Counted from the first letter of the stretch, positions 8,283-17,582 are shown. The stretch: DNA of 64,000 nucleotides from Marinisporobacter sp. (GCA_025210395.1 JAOARV010000003.1:1-64000), one strand, 5' to 3'. Program-made: numbers and translations. Notes: generated by a model not told the origin, from the sequence alone.

Positions 8283-8312
8283 GAATTTTCGTTAAGTCAA
8301 TGGAGAATACTA
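8283..8312 (+). promoter_or_regulatory. Sigma F/G-type promoter of the spoVA operon
   Basis: GAATT (8283-8287), an 18-base spacer and AATACTA (8306-8312) fit the forespore consensus gHATR / CATNHTA with one mismatch per box. It sits about 30 bases upstream of the first small gene. spoVA is sigma G-dependent in Bacillus. Confidence 0.5.
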
Positions 8313-8338
8313 AAAGTAAAGAAGGTGAAGGTGATTTT

Positions 8339-8497
8339 ATGATTTTGAAGAAGAAGACATATTTTCTTTTGACAATAGTCTTTTTACTCATTACCCTGGC
8401 TTCATTTTTTTTATATATGAATAAGCCAAAAGCCAATAAGTATACTCGAGCAAAGTTGGTTTATGATCATGTAGCAAGGAATTATGTAGGGGGATGA
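8339..8497 (+). CDS. Small single-pass membrane protein, first gene of the spoVA operon
   Basis: A 52-residue protein: a lysine-rich start, one membrane helix (residues about 7-25) and a basic tail. The ATG at 8339 is preferred over the upstream in-frame ATG at 8300 because a GGTGAAGG ribosome binding site precedes it. It ends 4 bases before spoVAA and lies just after the predicted forespore promoter, so it is probably made in the forespore. I do not recognise a family. It may assist the SpoVA channel or the spore membrane, but that is only inferred from position. Confidence 0.65.
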   Translation: MILKKKTYFLLTIVFLLITLASFFLYMNKPKANKYTRAKLVYDHVARNYVGG

Positions 8498-8501
8498 AGA
8501 A

Positions 8502-9125
8502 ATGTCAAAAAAAGAAATTTATATTCAATTAAAGGATGGACATGACGCAATTCCAGGGAATAAAGTACTTATAAAGGATTTAACGGTTATATTAGCAGAA
8601 GACTCTATAAGAGAGAGATTATTAAATTTAGAAGTATTAGAAGTTCCAAAAGATGCACAGGAGCATATTGTTGTCTCTATTTTAACCATTATGGAAAAAA
8701 TAAAAAAGGAAGATCCTAATATAAAAGTCTTTCCTATAGGACAAGCTGAGATTTTAGTAAAGATTGCCTATCAATCTAAAAATGATCGTAAGGGATGGCT
8801 ATTATTTAAACTTTTTATAGTATGTATTGTTCTATTTGTGGGATCTGGTTTAGCTCTTATGAATTTTCATGCAGATGTAAATATGAGAGAGGCTCATAGG
8901 GAAGTTTATAAAATGCTTACTGGAATAGATGAGAAAAGACCATTGATTTTACAAATCCCTTATTCTTTAGGAATTGGATTTGGAATGGCAGTATTTTTTA
9001 ATCATATTTTGCCTAAAAGCTTTCGCAATGAACCCAGTCCTATGGAAGTTGAAATGGCATCTTATAGGAAAAATATAGATGGCTATATCTTAAAAAACCA
9101 AAAAAATACAGAGGAAAAAAAATAG
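8502..9125 (+). CDS. spoVAA: Stage V sporulation protein AA
   Basis: A 207-residue SpoVAA. The soluble N-terminal domain (about 1-100) is followed by two membrane helices near residues 103-122 and 147-165 and a charged C-terminus. SpoVA proteins form the inner spore membrane channel that loads dipicolinic acid in sporulation and releases it in germination. Start ATG has a GGGGGATGAAG ribosome binding site. The order AA-AB-(small)-AC-AD-AEb-AEa-AF follows. Confidence 0.88.
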   Translation: MSKKEIYIQLKDGHDAIPGNKVLIKDLTVILAEDSIRERLLNLEVLEVPKDAQEHIVVSILTIMEKIKKEDPNIKVFPIGQAEILVKIAYQSKNDRKGWLLFKLFIVCIVLFVGSGLALMNFHADVNMREAHREVYKMLTGIDEKRPLILQIPYSLGIGFGMAVFFNHILPKSFRNEPSPMEVEMASYRKNIDGYILKNQKNTEEKK

Positions 9126-9145
9126 AGATTGGCTGGTGAAGAAGT

Positions 9146-9562
9146 TTGCTGCTTAAAATTTTAGCAATCTTCGTAGGCTTTTCTGAAGGGGCTATTGTAG
9201 GAACTGCGCTCATTGCATTTTTGACAATACTAGACATTGTTCCAAGACTTGCCCAGCTTACGGATACAGAAGGATATATTAAAGTTTATGAATTTACTAT
9301 TGCTATAACTGTTACTACTTTATCATTAGCAAATTTTTTAGATATGAATATTCATTTAGGAAAAATAATGGTGATTTTAGTAGGCTTTTTAATGGGTACT
9401 TTTATTGGATTACTGGCTTCTGCTTTAACAGAGGTAACCAATGTGATTCCTGTAGTTGTAAGTCGCTTTATGCTTTATGAGTATTCAAGATATATATTTA
9501 TTTCTTTAGTAGGAGGAAAAGTAATAGGTGCACTGATCTATTGGATTTTTATAAATCGTTAG
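9146..9562 (+). CDS. spoVAB: Stage V sporulation protein AB
   Basis: A 138-residue, almost entirely hydrophobic protein with about four membrane helices, matching SpoVAB in length and place after spoVAA. It starts at TTG 9146 with GGTGAAG upstream. It is part of the dipicolinic acid transport machinery of the inner spore membrane. Confidence 0.88.
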   Translation: MLLKILAIFVGFSEGAIVGTALIAFLTILDIVPRLAQLTDTEGYIKVYEFTIAITVTTLSLANFLDMNIHLGKIMVILVGFLMGTFIGLLASALTEVTNVIPVVVSRFMLYEYSRYIFISLVGGKVIGALIYWIFINR

Positions 9563-9576
9563 AAAGGATGAAAAAA

Positions 9577-9732
9577 ATGAAAAAGAATCATCATAAGGGA
9601 TTCGAAAACAATATGAGCCTATTCAATCAGATAGAAGAAAAGGAAAGAAGACAAGAATTTGAAAGTATAAAAGCAAATGAAAATATATTAAGTAGAGGAT
9701 TAAAATCAACAATCCATCAGATAAAACCTTAG
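9577..9732 (+). CDS. Small charged protein inside the spoVA operon
   Basis: A 51-residue hydrophilic, lysine/glutamate-rich protein with no membrane helix. The ATG at 9577 has AAAGGATG about 8 bases upstream; an earlier ATG at 9568 overlaps that site. It sits between spoVAB and spoVAC, 14 bases after the former and 16 before the latter, so it is translated within the operon. I know no family for it. Position suggests a forespore product. Confidence 0.55.
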   Translation: MKKNHHKGFENNMSLFNQIEEKERRQEFESIKANENILSRGLKSTIHQIKP

Positions 9733-9748
9733 AAAGGGAGTCTATTTT

Positions 9749-10210
9749 ATGGAAAATACCAAAAAAGCCAGTTTGAATGAACAATATAAATACAACCAAT
9801 ATGTAAAAAAGAAAAGTCCTAAGCCTAAATTTTTAAAAAATGCTATATGGGCATTTTTTGTAGGAGGTTTTATTTGTGTAATAGGACAATGGATTTCTAA
9901 TACTTTAAAAAATATGGGTCTTCCAAAGAACGATGGAGCTACAGCTACTGCGATTATTTTAATTTTTCTTGGAGCATTTCTTACGGGCTTAGGAGTATAT
10001 GACAAAATAGGTAAAAGGGCAGGGGGAGGTTCTATTGTTCCTATTACAGGCTTTGCCAATTCTATTGTAGCTCCTGCAATGGAGTTTAAAAGAGAAGGCT
10101 ATATATTTGGTGTAGGAGCAAAAATGTTTATTTTAGCAGGACCTGTTTTGGTGTATGGGTTTACTTCTTCTGTCATTGTAGGACTCATTTATTTTTTTCT
10201 TAGGAAATAG
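9749..10210 (+). CDS. spoVAC: Stage V sporulation protein AC
   Basis: A 153-residue protein with a basic N-terminus (about 35 residues) and four membrane helices, including FVGGFICVIGQWI, typical of SpoVAC. SpoVAC acts as a mechanosensitive channel in Bacillus spores, releasing dipicolinic acid. Start ATG has AAAGGGAG upstream. It overlaps nothing and is followed by spoVAD after a few bases. Confidence 0.93.
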   Translation: MENTKKASLNEQYKYNQYVKKKSPKPKFLKNAIWAFFVGGFICVIGQWISNTLKNMGLPKNDGATATAIILIFLGAFLTGLGVYDKIGKRAGGGSIVPITGFANSIVAPAMEFKREGYIFGVGAKMFILAGPVLVYGFTSSVIVGLIYFFLRK

Positions 10211-10224
10211 GGAGGGTGAATAGA

Positions 10225-11247
10225 TTGGCAATGAAAAAATTAGGAAAGCAAACAGTAAAACTTCAAAATCCTCCAGTCATTCTATCAACAGGAACAACCG
10301 TAGGACCTAAGGAAGGGGAAGGACCATTAAGAAATTATTTTGATACGGTTTTATCGGATGATTTGTATGGAGAAAATAGTTGGGAGTTAGCTGAGAGTAA
10401 GATGTTAAGAGAGTCAGTAAAAAAGGCTATACACAAGGCAGATAAAAATATTTCAGAGATGGACTATATGTTTTCAGGAGACTTATTAAATCAATTGATG
10501 TCTACTTCTTTTGCTGCGAGAGATCTGAGGATTCCCTTTTTTGGTTTATATGGAGCCTGTTCTACTATGGCAGAGTCATTGAGCTTAGGAAGCATGATCA
10601 TAGATGGAGGATATGCAGATTATGTCGTTGCTGTTACCTCAAGTCATTTTAGTTCAGCTGAAAGACAATACAGGTTTCCATTAGAGCATGGAAACCAAAG
10701 AGCACTTACAGCGCAATGGACTGTAACAGGTTCAGGAGCAGCCGTATTAGGAGCCAAGGGAATAGGCCCTAGTATTAGTTATGTAACTACTGGAAAAGTC
10801 ATTGATTTAGGCATAAAAGATGTAAATAACATGGGAGCGGCTATGGCACCAGCAGCGGCAGATACCATTGTAAATCATTTTCAAGATACAGGCTTTACGC
10901 CTGAAGATTATGATTTAATTGTTACAGGAGATCTTGGAGCTGTTGGAAAAGAAATTGCTGAGGAAATGGTATTGGATAAAGGCTATAATATGACGAAAGT
11001 TTATAATGATTGTGGGTTATTGATCTTTGATAATCAAGTACAAGATACCCATGCAGGAGGAAGTGGGTGTGGATGTTCAGCTTCTGTATTTTGTGGATAT
11101 ATATATAAAGAAATGATCAAGAAAAATTTGAATAAGGTACTTCTTATTTCAACAGGGGCATTATTATCTACTACTAGTGCCCAACAGGGACAAACTATAC
11201 CAGGAATTGCACATGCAGTAACCATTACGAATAGATTAAAAGGGTGA
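10225..11247 (+). CDS. spoVAD: Stage V sporulation protein AD (thiolase-fold, dipicolinate-binding)
   Basis: A 340-residue thiolase-fold protein. Known SpoVAD binds dipicolinic acid, has no thiolase activity, and is needed for DPA uptake. STGTTVGPKEGEGPL near the start and YGACSTMAE are recognisable. TTG at 10225 is chosen because GGAGG ends nine bases upstream; a GTG at 10216 abuts the ribosome binding site. The stop overlaps the start region of spoVAE. Confidence 0.93.
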   Translation: MAMKKLGKQTVKLQNPPVILSTGTTVGPKEGEGPLRNYFDTVLSDDLYGENSWELAESKMLRESVKKAIHKADKNISEMDYMFSGDLLNQLMSTSFAARDLRIPFFGLYGACSTMAESLSLGSMIIDGGYADYVVAVTSSHFSSAERQYRFPLEHGNQRALTAQWTVTGSGAAVLGAKGIGPSISYVTTGKVIDLGIKDVNNMGAAMAPAAADTIVNHFQDTGFTPEDYDLIVTGDLGAVGKEIAEEMVLDKGYNMTKVYNDCGLLIFDNQVQDTHAGGSGCGCSASVFCGYIYKEMIKKNLNKVLLISTGALLSTTSAQQGQTIPGIAHAVTITNRLKG

Positions 11248-11252
11248 TGAAT

Positions 11253-11609
11253 ATGGATTATCTTCAAGCATTTATCGTTGGTGGCATTATATGTGTCATT
11301 GGACAACTTCTAATGGATGGAACAAATCTTACTCCAGCCCATGTATTAGTATTATTTGTTACAGCAGGAGTTGTTTTGACTGCTATTGGAGTTTATGAAC
11401 CCATTGTAAAATTTGGTGGAGCTGGAGCTACCGTACCTATACCAGGCTTTGGATATACCTTGGCAAAGGGAGCTATAAAAGCTACAAAAGAGAAAGGTTT
11501 ATTAGGTGCCTTTACAGGAGGAGTAGAAGCTGGTGCAGGAGGTGTTGCAGCAGCAGTAGTATTTGGCTATACAATGGCGATACTTTTTAATCCAAAATCA
11601 AAGAAGTGA
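11253..11609 (+). CDS. spoVAE: Stage V sporulation protein AE, membrane subunit (SpoVAEb type)
   Basis: A 118-residue membrane protein beginning MDYLQAFIVGGIICVIGQ, the typical SpoVAE start, with four hydrophobic segments. It is related in sequence to SpoVAC, with which it forms the membrane part of the DPA channel. In-frame GTG (11244) and ATG (11247) lie upstream, but the ATG at 11253 fits the family and the AAAGGGTGA ribosome binding site better. Confidence 0.9.
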   Translation: MDYLQAFIVGGIICVIGQLLMDGTNLTPAHVLVLFVTAGVVLTAIGVYEPIVKFGGAGATVPIPGFGYTLAKGAIKATKEKGLLGAFTGGVEAGAGGVAAAVVFGYTMAILFNPKSKK

Positions 11610-11627
11610 AAAGAAAGGATTTTGCAT

Positions 11628-12227
11628 ATGAAAAGAAAAGTAATTTTAGTGACAGATGGAGATCGTGTTGCACAAAGGGCTGTTCAAAGAGCAGTAACGA
11701 ATATAGGAGGAAGATGTATATCTCGTTCTGGAGGGAATCCTACTCCTATGAGAGGTAGTGAAATCGTAGAACTAGTAAAAACTGCGAAATATGACCCTGT
11801 TGTAGTCATGGTAGATGATAAAGGAAGCCCTGCTACAGCAGAAGGGGAACAAGCATTATATGAAATTGCCAATCACCCAGATATTGAAATTTTAGGAGTC
11901 GTTGCAGTAGCTTCAAATACACCAGGAGTAGAAGGGATACAAGTAGATTTTTCAATTTCTTGCGATGGAAAAATTGTTAAAAGCTCTGTAGACAAGGCAG
12001 GTGTACCAAAAAAAGAGAAGATCCTTTATGGAGATACAGTAGATATTATTAATCAATGTAATGTACCACTAGTCATTGGTATTGGAGATATAGGCAAAAT
12101 GGATGGAAAAGATGATTGTGAAATTGGTGCCCCTATTGTTACAAAAGCAATGGAAGAAATATTAACTAGGAGTGGTTATTTCAATGAGCCTAAAAAAGAA
12201 GCTAGAGGAAAATCTAAAAACTCTTGA
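11628..12227 (+). CDS. Stage V sporulation protein AE, soluble subunit (SpoVAEa)
   Basis: A 199-residue soluble protein starting MKRKVILVTDGDRVAQRAVQ, characteristic of the SpoVAEa family. ATG 11628 has AAAGGA 8 bases upstream. Its exact biochemical role is unknown. It overlaps the next gene by about 44 bases. Confidence 0.88.
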   Translation: MKRKVILVTDGDRVAQRAVQRAVTNIGGRCISRSGGNPTPMRGSEIVELVKTAKYDPVVVMVDDKGSPATAEGEQALYEIANHPDIEILGVVAVASNTPGVEGIQVDFSISCDGKIVKSSVDKAGVPKKEKILYGDTVDIINQCNVPLVIGIGDIGKMDGKDDCEIGAPIVTKAMEEILTRSGYFNEPKKEARGKSKNS

Positions 12228-13656
12228 TGAGGAATTAGGCATATCGAAAAGTTTTGATGTTGTAAATCGAGAAATACTTATTGCTGATAAAAAAGCTTGC
12301 TTGCTATTTATTGATGGTTTTGCAAAAGATGATATCATGTTATACATTATGAAAATTCTTCAAAACCTAGAAGCTAAGGAGTTTCGAAGGCATATTGTAG
12401 AAAAATTAATGAATGAAAAAATTCCTTATTTAGAGGTGGAAGCCAGTAAGGATATGGAGCAGATTAAATTTATGGTATTATCAGGAGCTTTATCAATATT
12501 AATTGATGGAGAAGAAGAAGCCATTATACTAGATGTTCGGACTTATCCTGCAAGAGGACCAAAAGAACCGGATTTAGAAAGGGTTACAAGAGGATCAAGA
12601 GATGGATTAACAGAAACAATTGTATTTAATACGGCACTCATAAGAAGAAGAGTAAGAGATCCTAAATTAAGATTTGAAATGACCAAAGTTGGAAGACGTT
12701 CTCAAACAGATGTGGTAGTAGGATATATAGAAGATATTGCAAACCCTAAGCTAATAGAAGATATAAAAAATAAATTAGATGAAATCGATACAGATTCTTT
12801 AGAGATGGCAAAAAAGAGTTTAGAAGAATTTATATTAGGGAGAAACTGGAATCCTCTTCCTCAAGCAAGATATACTGAAAGGGCAGATGTAGCTGCAGCT
12901 CATTTGTTTGAAGGACATATTATCATTATGGTAGATACGACCCCGAGTGTTATGATTCTTCCTGTAACCATCTTTCATTTTACCCAGCATGCAGAGGATT
13001 ATTATCAAAACCCTGCAGTAGGAACTTATATGAGATGGGTTCGATTGATTGCTATGTTTTTATCCTTTATATTACCTCCATTATGGTTGGTAGTAGTATA
13101 TAATAAAGGAATTCTTCCAGATTGGTTAAAGTTTATAGGTCCTAAAGAGATGGGGAAAATTCCTTTGTTTTTGCAGTTTCTCACTTTAGAAATGGGAATT
13201 GATATCTTAAGGATTGCCTCTATACATACGCCTAATGCATTAACCACGTCCCTAGGAATTATAGGAGGATTGATCTTAAGTGAATTTGCTGTAAAGGTAG
13301 GCTGGATTATTCCAGAAACCGTACTCTATATGGCTATTGCAAGTATTGGCATGTTTGCAACGCCGAGCATTGAATTTTCTATGGCTATAAGGATTTTTAG
13401 ATTGATCTTACTATTATGTACAGGAATCTTTAAAACGGTAGGATTCTTTATAGGTGTGTTATTTCTACTCATTGTACTTTTTAGAACCAAATCCTTTGGT
13501 GGAGTAAGTTATTTATGGCCATTGATTCCATTTAATAGAAGAGGCTTTTCTACTGTATTTTTTCGAAAGCCTATTCCTGAAATAAGATATCGGCCAGATT
13601 TTCTAAAAACAAAAGACAGGGACTGCTCTCCTCCTAAAGATACAACACCCCAATAA
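12184..13656 (+). CDS. spoVAF: Stage V sporulation protein AF (GerA-like)
   Basis: A 490-residue protein of the GerA/SpoVAF family: a soluble N-terminal domain (about 1-280) and around five membrane helices from about 285 to 450. RDGLTETIVFNTALIRRR is a strong family signature. SpoVAF works with the SpoVA channel during germination. The start at 12184 lies inside spoVAEa; AGGAG at 12168-12172 supports it, and a GTG at 12172 overlaps that site. Confidence 0.92.
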   Translation: MSLKKKLEENLKTLDEELGISKSFDVVNREILIADKKACLLFIDGFAKDDIMLYIMKILQNLEAKEFRRHIVEKLMNEKIPYLEVEASKDMEQIKFMVLSGALSILIDGEEEAIILDVRTYPARGPKEPDLERVTRGSRDGLTETIVFNTALIRRRVRDPKLRFEMTKVGRRSQTDVVVGYIEDIANPKLIEDIKNKLDEIDTDSLEMAKKSLEEFILGRNWNPLPQARYTERADVAAAHLFEGHIIIMVDTTPSVMILPVTIFHFTQHAEDYYQNPAVGTYMRWVRLIAMFLSFILPPLWLVVVYNKGILPDWLKFIGPKEMGKIPLFLQFLTLEMGIDILRIASIHTPNALTTSLGIIGGLILSEFAVKVGWIIPETVLYMAIASIGMFATPSIEFSMAIRIFRLILLLCTGIFKTVGFFIGVLFLLIVLFRTKSFGGVSYLWPLIPFNRRGFSTVFFRKPIPEIRYRPDFLKTKDRDCSPPKDTTPQ

Positions 13657-13683
13657 AAAGAAGACTCCTAAGAGTCTTCTTTT
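13656..13683. terminator. Bidirectional terminator after spoVAF
   Basis: AAAAGAAGACTC pairs with GAGTCTTCTTTT around a four-base loop. It serves the convergent spoVA and penicillin-binding protein genes. Confidence 0.88.
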
Positions 13684-16582
13684 AGTTTTGTGTGTCAATA
13701 ATAATATCATTATTCATATTTTCATCTGGAGTGATGATCACATCTTCTGAACCATTATTTTCGTCTATACCTTCCTGTGGTGGAATTGGAGAAGGTATAA
13801 AATCTATTGGCGGTTGAGTAGTAAATTCATTATGATCTGGACAATATTCAGTTGGGGCTTCATATTGATAGTCACCTGGTACGATACCATTGTTTTTAGC
13901 TGGGTCATATGGAACTTTTCTTTTAATAAATACTTTCTTTTCAACTAATGCGGGTGGACAATAAGGGGTAGCTAGTTTATTAGTACTTGTATCTATTTCC
14001 ACTTGAACATGTACATCATCATAATCTTTCGGTTCTGTCCCTTTAATAAAGAATTCTGATCCTACTGTACCTCTAGGGTCTAGTTTACTAAATTCAGTAG
14101 GACGCTTTCCAGATTTTTTATCTACTACAACAGATATAACATCTTTAGGCTTTGTGAAACTCTTACCTGGTAATCCTTCATGGACTTGATCCATAACCTT
14201 TTTCCAAAGATACAGCTTTCCTCTTGTGGCTGTTTTTCCTAGCTCTATTTGTAGGTCATTTCCCATCCATACAGCACCTACATAATAAGGTGTATATCCA
14301 ACAAACCAAGCATCATAGCTATCGGATGTAGTACCGGTTTTTCCAGCTACTTGAATATTTTTATTGTTTAATTTTGCTCTAAAAGCAGTTCCTTGAGTTA
14401 CAGTTGTTTTCATCATATCTGTTACGATAAATGCAGCTCCAGGACTAGCCACATAGTTTTTAAAGGTTTCATTTTCTAAAATAATATTTCCTTCTCGATC
14501 TGTAATTTTGGTAAAGGATTTAGGCCTTATATAGATGCCTTCATTAGCTAAAGCTCCATAAGCTGCTGTCATCTCTAAGGGACTAATTCCCTTAGTCATA
14601 CCTCCAAGGGCTACAGCAGATAAGTTCTGATCATTATATCGACCCTTTTCTACAATACTTGTAATACCAAATTTCTTTAGATAATCTATAGAGGTTTGAA
14701 CACCAATTTGTTCACCGATTTTTACGGCTACAACATTCATAGACATTTCAACTCCACGGCGAAGAGTAGATAAACCATCAAATCGTTTCGTCCAGTTTCT
14801 AGGCCAGATACGACCATTACGATCATAATGAGGAACATCATCTACAACCGTAGCGGCTGTCCATCCATTATCAATGGCTGGTGTATAAATGGCTAAAGGC
14901 TTAATAGAAGAACCTGGTTGTCTTGGCTCAATGGCTCTATTGTATAGTTTTCTACCTTTAACCTCCCTACCCCCTACAAGTCCTTTTATTTCTCCTACAT
15001 AAGGATCTATAATAACCATAGCTGATTGAGGCTGTACAACACCCTTATCACTTAGATAATAATTTCCTTTATTGATGAGTAGATGACCACTACTATTCTT
15101 AGTGAAAAACTCAGGATTAGAGGATAAAAAGCTACTGCTTATGAGGACGTTTTTATCATTGTTATAGCTTTTATATTCTCCTGGAATACTTAAATTCCCA
15201 CCTTTGAACATGATAATTTCTTTTGCTGCATTTAAATTATAAGCATCTTTTAGAGAAACTCGAACACCTGCTATATTTCCGTTTTCATAAAGGGATGTAA
15301 AATTGAAGCGTCTTCCTTTAAAGAGAATAAGATTTCCTGCTGAATCATATTGATAATCTCCTTTAGGAATGATCAATTGATCCTGATTGTTTATAAGATT
15401 GCTACGTTTATACATTAAAACTTTTCTACTTTTTGATAAAATATTTCCTGCACCATCTTTTTTTGCGATTAATCCTGGGAAATTTTTATTATCTTCATAT
15501 TCCTTTTCAAGGATTTTTTGGATTTTCAAATCCATGGTACTGTAAATTCTAAGCCCTTTATTATAAAGCATGGCTTTTGCTTCTTCTTCTGTTTTTCCTA
15601 ATTGTTGCACAAGGGCTTCTAGGACATCACTTTTTACTTTATCCGTAAAAAATGATGAAATTCCATGAACTTGTTTTTTTCCTGGTTTTAGATGTGTTTT
15701 TAAATCTTCATTCATTGCTGCTTGATATTCTTCTTCTGTAATCATACCTTCATTTTTCATGATTTTTAAAACCAATTGTTGTCTAGGTTTATATCTTTCA
15801 TCATAAACCATAGTATAAATTTCATCACTATCATCTATAATATAATGTCTATTTGGATCAACATCTCCTTTTCGAAGGTTTTTTAATGGTGAATATTTAG
15901 AAGGATTTTTTGTAATCCCTGCTAGGAGTGCACATTCTGCTAAATCAAGTTCACTTATATCCTTTGAAAAATAAGTGAAAGCCGCACCTTGAACACCTTT
16001 AGCGCCACCACCTAAATAGACAGTATTTAAATAGGCTTCTAAAATTTGTGATTTCATTAATTGATTTTCGAGCTGAAAGGCATAATAGGCTTCTTTTACT
16101 TTTCTTTCTAATTTTTTTTCATTTGTTAAATAAAGATTTTTTACTAATTGTTGGGTAATTGTACTAGCACCTTGTACAGGAGCACCTGCTTTAATATCTT
16201 CCCATAATGCTTTTAAAATTCTTTTTGGATTGATTCCCCTATGGGTCATAAAATCCTGATCTTCAATGGCGATAAAAGCATCTTTAAGATCTTGTGGAAT
16301 TTTATCGATTTTTACGATTGTTCTTAAACCATCTCCTTCAACCTTTTCGATGAGCTTTCCTTGATTATCATAAATAAAGGAGTTTTCATCAAGACGTGTG
16401 TAAATATCGCTGCCATCAATAGGTTCAGCAGATTTAACAATTGCAAAAACCCATCCAAATAATGCACCACCTCCAATAAAGGAGCACAATAAAAACACAA
16501 GAATAAGTATTCTTAGGATACTTATTTTTTTCTTCTTTTTCTTTTTTTCACTTCTAGATCTTCCTTCGTTATTTTCTGTCAA
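13682..16582 (-). CDS. Class A penicillin-binding protein (PBP1A type)
   Basis: A 966-residue bifunctional cell-wall synthase. After a lysine-rich cytoplasmic tail and one membrane anchor (about 20-42) comes a GT51 transglycosylase with Glu107 in AIEDQDFMTHRG and ASTITQQLVKN. The transpeptidase has Ser558-x-x-Lys561 (SSIK), an SMN motif and KTGTT near residue 748. Between the two catalytic domains is a region of about 150 residues with recurring KGxYxY/KGG-like units, longer than in E. coli PBPs. The C-terminus is a Pro/Asp/Asn-rich tail. TTG start at 16582 with AGGAGGGG upstream. Monocistronic. Confidence 0.92.
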   Translation of the reverse strand: MTENNEGRSRSEKKKKKKKISILRILILVFLLCSFIGGGALFGWVFAIVKSAEPIDGSDIYTRLDENSFIYDNQGKLIEKVEGDGLRTIVKIDKIPQDLKDAFIAIEDQDFMTHRGINPKRILKALWEDIKAGAPVQGASTITQQLVKNLYLTNEKKLERKVKEAYYAFQLENQLMKSQILEAYLNTVYLGGGAKGVQGAAFTYFSKDISELDLAECALLAGITKNPSKYSPLKNLRKGDVDPNRHYIIDDSDEIYTMVYDERYKPRQQLVLKIMKNEGMITEEEYQAAMNEDLKTHLKPGKKQVHGISSFFTDKVKSDVLEALVQQLGKTEEEAKAMLYNKGLRIYSTMDLKIQKILEKEYEDNKNFPGLIAKKDGAGNILSKSRKVLMYKRSNLINNQDQLIIPKGDYQYDSAGNLILFKGRRFNFTSLYENGNIAGVRVSLKDAYNLNAAKEIIMFKGGNLSIPGEYKSYNNDKNVLISSSFLSSNPEFFTKNSSGHLLINKGNYYLSDKGVVQPQSAMVIIDPYVGEIKGLVGGREVKGRKLYNRAIEPRQPGSSIKPLAIYTPAIDNGWTAATVVDDVPHYDRNGRIWPRNWTKRFDGLSTLRRGVEMSMNVVAVKIGEQIGVQTSIDYLKKFGITSIVEKGRYNDQNLSAVALGGMTKGISPLEMTAAYGALANEGIYIRPKSFTKITDREGNIILENETFKNYVASPGAAFIVTDMMKTTVTQGTAFRAKLNNKNIQVAGKTGTTSDSYDAWFVGYTPYYVGAVWMGNDLQIELGKTATRGKLYLWKKVMDQVHEGLPGKSFTKPKDVISVVVDKKSGKRPTEFSKLDPRGTVGSEFFIKGTEPKDYDDVHVQVEIDTSTNKLATPYCPPALVEKKVFIKRKVPYDPAKNNGIVPGDYQYEAPTEYCPDHNEFTTQPPIDFIPSPIPPQEGIDENNGSEDVIITPDENMNNDIIIDTQN

Positions 16583-16867
16583 AGTAAATCCCCCTCCTAA
16601 TACAGAAAGAAAAAAATATAAAAGTAATTAGACATAACTACTCATAATTATATCACATGAGTAAGAGGTTGTTAATGAAAAAAAGAATATATCTATTGAT
16701 AGGAGTGTATGAGGGTATAAGTTATATTGTTATTAGGAAAATATTTTGATATGATCAGGATAGAGTACCTAGAGAAAGCTTAAAGAATTTATTATAAATG
16801 AATGCTTTGATTGAGAAATCTATACTATTTTTTAAAAACAAATAGCTTTAAAAAGGAGAAGATACCA

Positions 16868-17218
16868 TTGATTTATAACAATAAAAATTTTTATATGGAG
16901 CATGATTTTGAAATAAGAACCATAAGAGAAGAAGAAAATGATATAGATCTATTGTTGTCTATAGAAAATAGAACTTTGAACGTATATGTAGAGGAAGGGA
17001 TAGCATTACATTCAAGAATGCAGTTTTCTGCTGTGAAGGGAATCCTCTTTAGGTTTTCTACTTTAGAAAGTAGTCATATTTGTACCATTCATTTATTAAG
17101 AAATATAGATGTACATTCTTCACTTGTTAACTTTGAAATAAATTATAAAGATCATTTTATTAAAGTAAAGGATCAAGAATATTTTATAGATATGAGATTT
17201 TGTAAAAAAGAAGAATAA
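16868..17218 (+). CDS. Hypothetical protein, 116 residues
   Basis: A soluble protein of unknown family, rich in beta-prone and charged residues, without signal peptide or membrane helix. The TTG at 16868 is chosen because AAAAGGAGAA lies about 8 bases upstream; the frame extends 19 codons further but no ribosome binding site is there. It is a lone gene between the divergent PBP gene and a convergent hypothetical gene. Confidence 0.6.
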   Translation: MIYNNKNFYMEHDFEIRTIREEENDIDLLLSIENRTLNVYVEEGIALHSRMQFSAVKGILFRFSTLESSHICTIHLLRNIDVHSSLVNFEINYKDHFIKVKDQEYFIDMRFCKKEE

Positions 17219-17246
17219 GCTTTACAATAAATAATTGATGTAAAGA

Positions 17247-17280
17247 TAAAAGATTGACAGAAAAATTGTCAATCTTTTAT
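17247..17280. terminator. Bidirectional terminator
   Basis: AAAAGATTGACA pairs with TTGTCAATCTTTT. It lies between convergent genes and overlaps the last codons of the minus-strand one. Confidence 0.85.
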
Positions 17281-17582
17281 TGATCTTTCATATTTTGCAT
17301 TTGTAAAAAAGCCATAGCCATTTCAAGTCCTTTTACAAGCTCTGTTTTTACAAGTTCTAAATTTTTTTCTTCTGTACCATCAGCTACAGTAAGTCTACAT
17401 ACATTTTTACCAATTTCAAGCTGAACAAAGTCGTCCTTTAATATAGACTGTGCAGCATCCTTTAACATAGATCTAACTTTTTGATCTTGTAAATAGCTTT
17501 CAAATTGATTTTGTAGAGAAATTAATATTCTTTTTTCTTCATCAAATTTCACGTATTTTATAAATTGATTTAAAGTATCCAT
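17277..17582 (-). CDS. Hypothetical protein, 101 residues
   Basis: A small soluble, mostly helical protein that I cannot assign. Its ATG has AGAAAGGA upstream. It is monocistronic and divergent from the uracil permease leader. No catalytic motif is visible. Confidence 0.6.
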   Translation of the reverse strand: MDTLNQFIKYVKFDEEKRILISLQNQFESYLQDQKVRSMLKDAAQSILKDDFVQLEIGKNVCRLTVADGTEEKNLELVKTELVKGLEMAMAFLQMQNMKDQ

